NCBI GenBank assembly: GCA_955652845.1
Contig: CATPBY010000438.1
Span: forward strand, 1-14,433
Reading direction: 5' to 3'
DNA length: 14,433 bases
Source: an uncultured Terriglobales bacterium
GTDB lineage: Bacteria; Acidobacteriota; Terriglobia; Terriglobales; Acidobacteriaceae
The notes beneath the pieces were generated by a model. It had not been told where the DNA came from. It did not search any database and was given only the letters and a program-made list of their open reading frames with translations. Made by a program: the position numbers and the translations under genes. Every line of letters begins with the position of its first letter. Position 1 is the stretch's first letter. Of this stretch, positions 1-5,230 are shown in pieces.

Positions 1-180
1 GTCCTGCGAGATGCGGTCAATAATCACTCGATATCCGCTGGGATCGGCCATCTTTACCCCACCCACTTTGACAAATTCCGCAGACAGATCGTCCACTCTC
101 ATGCTGTTGATCTTTTCCATCAGCGCCGGCGGAAAAGTATTTTCCATGCCAAAGATAATCCCGATCTTCTTTGAGCTCAC
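1..180 (-). CDS. Probable ATP-grasp family protein, N-terminal fragment
   Basis: The first 60 codons of a minus-strand gene that continues past the left edge of the window. It starts with GTG at 180-178, preceded on the coding strand by GGAGGG four bases upstream, a strong ribosome binding site. The visible protein begins MSSKKIGIIFGMENTFPPAL and has a beta strand/turn/helix opening typical of the first (pre-ATP-grasp) subdomain of ATP-grasp ligases. From memory, proteins with this opening sit beside an esterase-like gene in related bacteria and are annotated as ATP-grasp or RimK-like. The ATP-binding core is outside the window, so the family call cannot be confirmed here. It lies 127 bp downstream of the esterase gene on the same strand, with no terminator visible between them, so the two are probably co-transcribed. 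The gap between them holds a modest bulged hairpin (209-239) without a U-tract. Confidence 0.6.
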   Translation of the reverse strand, partial: MSSKKIGIIFGMENTFPPALMEKINSMRVDDLSAEFVKVGGVKMADPSGYRVIIDRISQD

Positions 181-307
181 CGTACCCTCCCAACTTGTAA
201 TCCGGGGCGTAGTGGCGGCTTCGTCAAGCGAGCCGCTACGGAGTTGAAGCTCGCTCAAATTCATAGAACACGAAAGGACCTCTAGATTGCCATTTCCCCC
301 TGCGTCT

Positions 308-1021
308 TTAGCCAAAATACTTTCCTGCCATCTTCAGCCACAGCGGCCAATCATGCCTGGAATTATCGCCCCATACGTCCAGCCAATGCGGGACCCCCTT
401 GCCGTGAAGAATGGCGGACAGTTTGACGTTTGAATCCAGACACATGTCCCAGTCGGCTGACCCTAACACAATTTGCATCCGCCGGTAACGGGTGAGAAAC
501 CACTCGTCATTCATATTCGGCAGGAAATCCTGCGGACAATTGAAGTAGCAGTCATCATCGTAATAGCCGTCCAGAAACTTGTGAATATCGAAAGCCCCGC
601 TCATGCTGACGCAGTGGCTGACGAGGTCCGGATGCTTGAAAGAAAAATTCACTGCATGGTAGCCGCCAAAACTGCAACCCGTCACCGCCAGCTGCGGCGA
701 CGGATTTTTCCAGCGCATGAAGGGGAGCAGTTCATGCAGGATGTAACGCTCGTACTGAAGGTGCCGCAGCACGCGTAACCTCGGGTGAACGCCATTGTTG
801 TACCAGCTCTCCGTATCCACCGCATCCGGGCAAAACACCTGTAACTCGCCGCGCCCGATCTTCGCCGCCAGCACGCCGATCATGCCTCGATCTTCATATT
901 CAAAAAATCGGCCCATCGAGGTGGGAAAGACGAGAAGCGGCGCGCCGGCGTATCCAAAGATCAGCATCTCCATCTCACGATGAAGTTCAGTGCTGTAACC
1001 TTTGTGATATTCGCGGTTCAT
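308..1021 (-). CDS. Alpha/beta-hydrolase, esterase (PF00756-like) family
   Basis: A 237-residue cytoplasmic protein with no signal peptide. The nucleophile elbow is GCSFGG at residues 115-120, giving Ser117. It is followed by a helix (YHAVNFSFKHPDLV) and SMSGAFD, the usual strand after the elbow in PF00756 esterases. Plausible triad partners are Asp190 or Asp192 in GSADWD and His223 in SRHDW. The N-terminal GYAGAPLLVFPTS (23-35) fits the strand carrying the oxyanion hole. The protein is compact for the family and lacks a lipid- or sugar-binding accessory domain. The ATG at 1021 has GAAAGGA just upstream. It is the first gene of a minus-strand pair with the probable ATP-grasp gene. Pairing of a hydrolase with an ATP-grasp ligase suggests handling of an amide- or ester-linked small molecule, but the substrate cannot be read from sequence. 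Family is fairly sure; specific activity is unknown. Confidence 0.85.
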   Translation of the reverse strand: MNREYHKGYSTELHREMEMLIFGYAGAPLLVFPTSMGRFFEYEDRGMIGVLAAKIGRGELQVFCPDAVDTESWYNNGVHPRLRVLRHLQYERYILHELLPFMRWKNPSPQLAVTGCSFGGYHAVNFSFKHPDLVSHCVSMSGAFDIHKFLDGYYDDDCYFNCPQDFLPNMNDEWFLTRYRRMQIVLGSADWDMCLDSNVKLSAILHGKGVPHWLDVWGDNSRHDWPLWLKMAGKYFG

Positions 1022-1109
1022 TTTCCTTTCGCCAAGGCGCGAAGTATCTTACCCGACAGCTGCGAATGTTAGATAGGGTGCCATTCGGCTTTCCGGCCAG
1101 GCCGAATTT

Positions 1110-1206
1110 CTTTGCGAACCTTGCGGGGATCCTCGGTTTAATGCGGTTAAGGGTTCGATGGCGCCGTAAAAATGAAGGTAAGAACTTGACCGCAAAGTTT
1201 GCAAAG
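1110..1206. repeat. Imperfect inverted repeat of a GCAAAG-type dispersed motif
   Basis: The arm CTTTGCGAACCTTGCGG (1110-1126) and the arm CCGCAAAGTTTGCAAAG (1190-1206) are inverted copies with two mismatches over 17 bases, separated by 63 bp. I recall CCGCAAAG/GCAAAG motifs of this kind recurring between genes in acidobacterial and some other soil-bacterial genomes. That recollection could not be tested here. The spacer has no gene-like content. Confidence 0.5.
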
Positions 1207-1441
1207 CAAAAAAGTTGGCAAAGGAAGAGGAGGAAAATGAGCGCAAGAAACGATCCCATCGCACGGCAGTTGGGAAGTTGAAGCAGCGCTGATCCGAGTA
1301 TCTACTCTAGCCTTTTCAATAACTTACGTCCGTACAATGCGCCAAAATACCGCTGAACCCTGTTTTTCCACCTTTCGTTGGGTTACGCGTGCCATCATCC
1401 CGCCCCTTCAATAGGATAGTTGTACAAACACTATAGGGAGA

Positions 1442-1462
1442 CGCCTATCCAGGCGCGTTTTT
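1442..1462 (+). terminator. Terminator-like hairpin in the leader of the radical SAM gene
   Basis: CGCCT and AGGCG form a perfect 5-bp stem with an ATCC loop, followed after CG by five T residues (1458-1462). The stem is short for a free-standing terminator. An upstream GGATAG (1414-1419) is complementary to CTATCC (1445-1450), which covers the end of the left arm and the whole loop, so the two pairings exclude each other. That arrangement fits an attenuator ahead of the gene at 1556, but a weak chance hairpin cannot be excluded. Confidence 0.35.
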
Positions 1463-1475
1463 GGGTGAAGGTCAC

Positions 1476-1534
1476 GGGGTAGCCGTACGAAACCCATGGG
1501 TCAGATGGTAAAAGCCTGACTTGTCGTACATCCC
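1476..1534 (+). promoter_or_regulatory. Candidate structured 5' leader RNA of the radical SAM gene
   Basis: Three stacked helices nest symmetrically. GGGGT (1476-1480) pairs with ATCCC (1530-1534) with one G-U pair. GTACGA (1485-1490) pairs perfectly with TCGTAC (1524-1529). GGTCAG (1499-1504) pairs with CTGACT (1516-1521) with one G-U pair at its base, closing an 11-base loop ATGGTAAAAGC. Four unpaired bases (AGCC, 1481-1484) sit on the 5' side between the first two helices, and an asymmetric internal loop lies between the second and third. The structure ends 21 bp before the start codon of the Tes/Mss-like gene and follows the terminator-like hairpin. I do not recognise it as a known riboswitch class. 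Function is inferred from position and pairing only. Confidence 0.4.
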
Positions 1535-1555
1535 ACGAGTGGAAAGCGAGAGCCA

Positions 1556-3673
1556 ATGCACAAGCCAGTGAAATACGTGGAGAAGACGGTTACAGTCGCC
1601 GCTAGAGGCGCATGGGCAGTGTTTGACCGGCTGAACCGGATCAAGCAAAATCCGTCGCCCACGCCGAAGTGGTCGGACAAGCCGCTGCTGAAGTCCTATG
1701 AAAAGAGCAAGCCGCCACTGGGCTGGCCACGCAGCACGGACTCTCTGTGCCCAAAGTGCATTCCCGAAATCCGCCAGCAGATTCTTGACGGCAAGCTGCC
1801 GGTTGAAATTCTGGTTAACGAGAAGGTCGGCGAGATTAAGGCACAGATCATCGAGCGCGACGGCCGGATCCTGATGGTCAAGGACTGTCCGGTGCATGGT
1901 CACTTTGAAGACGTGATGTCGATTGATCCCGAGTTCTCGCAGCATCTGGAAGAGGTTTTCCCTGGCCGCGACATTCGCGCGCATAACGACGAAAAGCTGC
2001 ACAACCACGGTTCCAGCACAGTGAAATATGGACGCGGTTCGGTGCTTACTATAGATCTGACCAACCGATGCAACATGATGTGCGATCCCTGCTTCATGGA
2101 TGCCAACCAGGTCGGCTTTGTGCATGAACTGAGCTGGAATGACATCAAGACCATGCTCGACAATGCCATCACCATCAAGCCGCGGCGGCAGATGTCAGTG
2201 CAGTTCTCGGGCGGGGAGCCTACGCTTTCCCCCTATTTCCTGGATGCAGTCCGCTATGCTCGCAAAGTCGGATATAACAGCGTGCAGGCGGCGACCAACG
2301 GAATCGAGTTCGCCAAGAGTTTGGAGTTCGCGCAACAGGCTGCTGAAGCCGGCATGCGTTACGCCTATCTGCAATTCGACGGCATCGGCAATGCTGCCAA
2401 CGCGCATCGCAAAGTCGGCAATCTGTTCGATGTGAAGTTGAAGGCCATTGAGAATCTGCACAAGGCGGGCGTCGAGATTGTTCCGGTAGTCACCATTGTG
2501 AACGGCATCAACAATGAGCAGGTCGGACGCATTATCAAGTTCGCCCTGGACAATCCCAAGAAAATCGGATTCCTCTCCTTCCAGCCGGTATCTTTTACGG
2601 GCAGGGATGAAGCCGTCACCGACGATCGCCGGACGGCGCAGCGTTACACGCTTTCGCACCTGGCGCATGACGTCAAGAATCAGACCGGGTTGGGCGAACC
2701 CTCGCGCGACTGGTTCCCGATTTCGTTCATGGGAACGTTCTCTGACTGGGCCGACCTGATGCACGTTGAGGACAAGAACAATGACTGGGGCCAGCTCTCC
2801 TGTGGATGCCACCCGAATTGCGGTACGGGTATGGCGGTCATGATCGACAAGGAGACCAAGGAAGCAGTTCCGGTGACAGCGTTCCTCAAGGGCGATCAGT
2901 TAGCTAAAGACATTGCCAAGGTCAACGACGCGGCGCGCGGGAAATTTCTGACCGTCGTCGGCATGGCGTTATGTCTGATGAAAAATTACGATCCGTTCCA
3001 GTCGCCAACCCATTTCAAGCTGATGGACCTGCTGAAGAAGTTCGACAAGAATTTCAATGCCACCGGCAAGAACTATGGCAAAGTTGGCCCCGACCGCACC
3101 ATCGACGACGTTATGAAGCGGCGCCAGGACCGCTGGAATTTCCTGTTCATCGCAGGCATGTGGTTCCAGGACCTGTTTAACTACGATTTCCGCCGCACCG
3201 AGCAGTGCATTATTCCCTACGCCACGCAGGAAGGCGAGATTTCTTTCTGCGCCTACAACACTGGCGTGGGCTGGCGCAACATCATCGAAAAGATGCACAT
3301 GACGGCCACCCTCACCAAGTGGTACGAGGAGCATGGACGCCATGAGATTTTCGCCGGCGGCAAGAACGTCAAGATGGAAGACGCTGGACACACCCTGGTG
3401 CTGAAAGACGAGCTGGTCACCAACGAAGAGCAGCACGACCTCGATAAGCTGGGCATCGCGAAAAACTCGCGCGAAGAGAAGCTGCGGGCGCGGGATGAAA
3501 AGCAGAAAAATGATCCCGCCTACAACGCGCGCATGGCGGCCCTCTACCGCGAAGTGGTGCTTAAGGAAAAGCCCGTAGTCGCGGAAAACGGCTTTATTCC
3601 GCTGGGCGCTTTAACTCCGGCCAATGGTAGCGGTCAGAAGCCGCAAGTTGCCGAGCCAGTGCTGGGAGACTGA
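1556..3673 (+). CDS. Radical SAM protein of the tetraether synthase (Tes) / membrane-spanning lipid synthase (Mss) type
   Basis: A 705-residue cytoplasmic radical SAM enzyme. The SAM [4Fe-4S] motif is C172-x3-C176-x2-C179 (LTNRCNMMCDPCFMDANQ), followed by the SAM-contact motif SGGEPT (218-223). An N-terminal domain carries SLCPKC (C65, C68) and a KDCPVHGHF segment (C111, H114, H116), probably a mononuclear metal site. The C-terminal half has further cysteines likely to ligate auxiliary clusters: C416, C418 and C422 in SCGCHPNCG, C473, C551 and C565 (ISFCAYN). The NYDFRR...C...G.I.FCAYN block near 542-568 matches what I know of the Tes family. In archaea Tes joins two lipid tails to make tetraethers; bacterial Mss relatives are reported to make membrane-spanning diacids. 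Residues 590-705 form a charged, probably flexible tail. The ATG at 1556 follows a purine-rich GGAAAGCGAGAG. It is a single-gene unit with a terminator 53 bp after the stop. Family call is fairly strong; Tes versus Mss chemistry is unresolved. Confidence 0.8.
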   Translation: MHKPVKYVEKTVTVAARGAWAVFDRLNRIKQNPSPTPKWSDKPLLKSYEKSKPPLGWPRSTDSLCPKCIPEIRQQILDGKLPVEILVNEKVGEIKAQIIERDGRILMVKDCPVHGHFEDVMSIDPEFSQHLEEVFPGRDIRAHNDEKLHNHGSSTVKYGRGSVLTIDLTNRCNMMCDPCFMDANQVGFVHELSWNDIKTMLDNAITIKPRRQMSVQFSGGEPTLSPYFLDAVRYARKVGYNSVQAATNGIEFAKSLEFAQQAAEAGMRYAYLQFDGIGNAANAHRKVGNLFDVKLKAIENLHKAGVEIVPVVTIVNGINNEQVGRIIKFALDNPKKIGFLSFQPVSFTGRDEAVTDDRRTAQRYTLSHLAHDVKNQTGLGEPSRDWFPISFMGTFSDWADLMHVEDKNNDWGQLSCGCHPNCGTGMAVMIDKETKEAVPVTAFLKGDQLAKDIAKVNDAARGKFLTVVGMALCLMKNYDPFQSPTHFKLMDLLKKFDKNFNATGKNYGKVGPDRTIDDVMKRRQDRWNFLFIAGMWFQDLFNYDFRRTEQCIIPYATQEGEISFCAYNTGVGWRNIIEKMHMTATLTKWYEEHGRHEIFAGGKNVKMEDAGHTLVLKDELVTNEEQHDLDKLGIAKNSREEKLRARDEKQKNDPAYNARMAALYREVVLKEKPVVAENGFIPLGALTPANGSGQKPQVAEPVLGD

Positions 3674-3725
3674 TTCACCTATGTAGCCGCAGCCGGCTCA
3701 ACTGTCCAGCGTTCAGGTAGTGCCA

Positions 3726-3754
3726 GGCCGCTCGAAAGAGCGGCCTTTATTATT
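3726..3754 (+). terminator. Intrinsic terminator after the radical SAM gene
   Basis: A perfect 8-bp stem GGCCGCTC/GAGCGGCC closes a GAAA tetraloop and is followed by TTTATTATT. It lies 53 bp past the stop codon at 3671-3673 and 26 bp before the racemase-family start, so it separates the two transcription units. Confidence 0.9.
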
Positions 3755-3779
3755 CAAGTACGATTTGGGAAATCAGGCA

Positions 3780-4475
3780 ATGAAAACTGCAGGGATTATT
3801 GGCGGCATCGGTCCAGAATCCACGATTGAATACTATCGCTTGATGGTTGCCGCCTACCATGAGCGCAGACCAGACGGAAGTTATCCTCCCATTATCATCA
3901 ATAGCATCGATCTCCAGAAGATGTTGGGACTGATTGCCGCGAATGAACTGGCTGCGGTGACTGATTACCTGGTCGCAGAGGTCGAGAAGCTTTCCCGCGG
4001 GGGGGCGGATTGCGGCTTGCTGGCGGCGGGCACTCCGCATATTGTCTTCGACGAAGTTCGCCGTCAGTCCCCAATTCCCCTGATCAGCATCGTGGAAGCG
4101 ACACGTGATGCCGCGACCAAGCGGGGGCTGACCCGGCTCGGTTTGTTTGGCGCACGTTTTGTCATGCAGGGCCGATTTTTTCCTGAAGTATTTTCCAAGG
4201 CCGGGATTTCCCTGGTTGTCCCCGATGAGGACGAGCAAGCTTTAATTCACGATCGCTACATGAACGAAATGGTGAAAGGCATTTTTCTTTCCCAAACTCG
4301 CGAGCGGCTTTTGACTATTGTCGAGCGCTTGCGAATACAGGAGAAAATTCAAGGGCTGATCCTGGGTGGAACAGACATGCCTCCAATCTTCCGCGACCTG
4401 ACGGACTCAGGCATCCCTTTTCTGGATACGACACAGATTCACGTCCAAGCCATGGTGGCGGAACTGTGGCCTTAG
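3780..4475 (+). CDS. Aspartate/glutamate racemase-fold protein lacking both usual catalytic cysteines
   Basis: A 231-residue protein starting MKTAGIIGGIGPESTIEYY, the classic opening of the Asp/Glu/hydantoin racemase superfamily. I place the start at the ATG at 3780, because the 20 codons upstream in the same frame (from 3720) run through the terminator hairpin and would displace the conserved N-terminus. Cofactor-independent racemases of this family use two cysteines in motifs like PCNTAH and GCTE. Here the matching positions read AAGTPH and LGGTDMP, so both are replaced by non-thiol residues. The rest of the fold is intact and the length is normal. From memory, a subgroup of the family shows xNTPH and LGGTELP instead, so this may be a natural variant with different chemistry rather than a decayed gene. 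No strong ribosome binding site is visible. It sits alone between the radical SAM terminator and the small gene at 4686. Confidence 0.8.
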   Translation: MKTAGIIGGIGPESTIEYYRLMVAAYHERRPDGSYPPIIINSIDLQKMLGLIAANELAAVTDYLVAEVEKLSRGGADCGLLAAGTPHIVFDEVRRQSPIPLISIVEATRDAATKRGLTRLGLFGARFVMQGRFFPEVFSKAGISLVVPDEDEQALIHDRYMNEMVKGIFLSQTRERLLTIVERLRIQEKIQGLILGGTDMPPIFRDLTDSGIPFLDTTQIHVQAMVAELWP

Positions 4476-4558
4476 ACGGACTCATCCAGCTTCAACACTC
4501 AGTACACACGCCTATCCCCAAATAGGAACCGTAGTAACCATCCCTTATGGCCGGCATC

Positions 4559-4587
4559 TTGACAGTGCCAACTCGAGGCCCTAGCCT
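4559..4587 (+). promoter_or_regulatory. Possible sigma-70-type promoter before the small gene
   Basis: TTGACA (4559-4564), a perfect -35 box, is 17 bp from TAGCCT (4582-4587), which keeps the key T, A and final T of a -10 box. It lies about 100 bp upstream of the small gene at 4686. The -10 match is weak, so this is tentative. Confidence 0.25.
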
Positions 4588-4685
4588 GAAAATATCGCAG
4601 CGGAGCATCGAAAGCCCACCGCCTGCGAAGTGGCTTATTTGCGCCAGCCGGAATCGCCGGATGGTGATTTAGCATCCAAACAATC

Positions 4686-4883
4686 ATGAGAGATACCGCG
4701 ATATTCGAGCAGAAATATAGAGTTATCGCCGTTGACGCTCAGAGCCTCATTCTCCGGGGTGTGCTCACCGGAGACGTGTTGACTATCAGGAACGCGGATG
4801 GCGCCGCGCCACTTTCAGAGGAAGACTATCCGCCGGGAAAGCTAATTGCCCTGAACAATCCATCCGATCAGGATGCGAACTAG
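4686..4883 (+). CDS. Small conserved-looking protein of unknown function
   Basis: A 65-residue, acidic, soluble protein with no membrane segment or signal peptide. The central part alternates hydrophobic and polar residues (YRVIAVDAQSLILRGVLTGD, then VLTIRNAD) as in a small beta barrel or sheet. It ends in PPGKLIALNNPSDQDAN. I do not recognise the family, although I vaguely recall acidobacterial proteins ending in PPGKLIAL. Support for it being real comes from a clean intrinsic terminator 32 bp after the stop, a possible promoter upstream, and the fact that no other gene explains that terminator. Against it, there is no good ribosome binding site before the ATG at 4686. A leaderless or poorly translated gene, or a chance frame, remain possible. 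Confidence 0.5.
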   Translation: MRDTAIFEQKYRVIAVDAQSLILRGVLTGDVLTIRNADGAAPLSEEDYPPGKLIALNNPSDQDAN

Positions 4884-4915
4884 GTCAGCAACTTAACAGT
4901 TTTTTTCAAGCGAAC

Positions 4916-4944
4916 GCCCGGCCTGTCTGCCGGGCCTTTTCGTT
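4916..4944 (+). terminator. Intrinsic terminator after the small gene
   Basis: GCCCGGC (4916-4922) and GCCGGGC (4929-4935) form a perfect 7-bp GC stem with a six-base loop, followed by CTTTTCGTT. It closes the transcription unit of the gene at 4686 and separates it from the operon starting at 5231. Confidence 0.85.
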
Positions 4945-5004
4945 CCGGGCTGGATTTTCTGCCGATTTTGACGGCGCTATCCTGTCCACAGCCGTTTTTC
5001 AGGC

Positions 5005-5073
5005 GGAGCGAAGAATTCTCGCGTCGCAGCGGTACAGCACGTTAAGTCACCCCACGCGAGATTCCCTCGCTCC
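5005..5073. repeat. Imperfect 20-bp inverted repeat, REP-like
   Basis: The arms at 5005-5024 and 5054-5073 are inverted copies matching at 17 of 20 positions, with a 29-bp spacer. The right arm reads outward as GGAGCGAGGGAATCTCGCGT on the minus strand. I recall closely similar GGAGCGAGGGATCTCGC-type sequences, often next to TGTCATGCC, scattered through acidobacterial genomes. Here the TGTCATGCCGAAGCCGG partner is also present on the minus strand just outside the right arm. No transposase or target duplication is visible. Confidence 0.6.
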
Positions 5074-5150
5074 GCTGACTGCGCCGGCTTCGGCATGACA
5101 CATGAGAAAAACACTTAGAATTCCAATTGACCACCCCGCACTTCGTCCTT

Positions 5151-5170
5151 TTGACACAACGGGTTACAAT
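5151..5170 (+). promoter_or_regulatory. Possible promoter boxes for the 5231 operon
   Basis: A perfect TTGACA (5151-5156) and a TACAAT (5165-5170) both occur, but only 8 bp apart, too close to act together as a standard -35/-10 pair. TACAAT is the better -10 candidate, with a poor -35 (TTCGTC, 5142-5147) at the right distance. The start point is therefore uncertain. No other upstream segment in this gap looks better. Confidence 0.25.
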
Positions 5171-5230
5171 AGAAGACTACGCCTCTCGCGAGGGAATTCC
5201 TAAACCATTCGATTCTCGGAACGAAAAGAA

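Larger units (their letters stand above)
1022..1555. other. 534-bp intergenic region between divergent genes
   Basis: No convincing protein gene lies here; the short frames on both strands are low-complexity and derive from the repeat motif. From left to right it contains a 7-bp perfect inverted repeat ATTCGGC/GCCGAAT (1083-1089 and 1101-1107); an imperfect inverted repeat of a GCAAAG-type motif (1110-1126 and 1190-1206); a 14-codon frame at 1237-1281 with a perfect AGGAGG three bases before its ATG; a TACAAT box at 1333-1338 without a good -35; a terminator-like hairpin (1442-1462); and a nested stem (1476-1534) ending 21 bp before the radical SAM start codon. The last two are described separately. 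The region must hold the promoters of both divergent genes, but I could not place either with confidence. Confidence 0.6.
4945..5230. other. Intergenic region upstream of the lipid-like operon
   Basis: No protein gene is visible here. The region holds a 20-bp imperfect inverted repeat (5005-5073, listed separately), a stretch reading CGGCTTCGGCATGACA (5085-5100) that looks like the edge of the same dispersed repeat, and an AT-richer segment with TTGACA and TACAAT boxes (5151-5170). A short CCTC/GAGG hairpin follows around 5182-5193. The leader from the TACAAT box to the TTG start at 5231 is about 60 bp. Confidence 0.6.

Noticed and set aside
1083..1107. ATTCGGC/GCCGAAT hairpin followed by TTTCTTT as a terminator
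   Set aside because: No plus-strand gene ends upstream of it; the loop is long and the T-tract interrupted, so chance or repeat-derived structure is more likely.
1472..2125. Long minus-strand open frame (217 codons) opposite the radical SAM gene
   Set aside because: It is fully antisense to a well-supported gene, low in recognisable motifs and rich in His/Arg/Val, as expected from codon-position bias of the plus-strand gene.
3720..3779. Upstream extension of the racemase-family gene
   Set aside because: The added codons run through the terminator hairpin of the preceding gene, and the conserved N-terminus starts at 3780.
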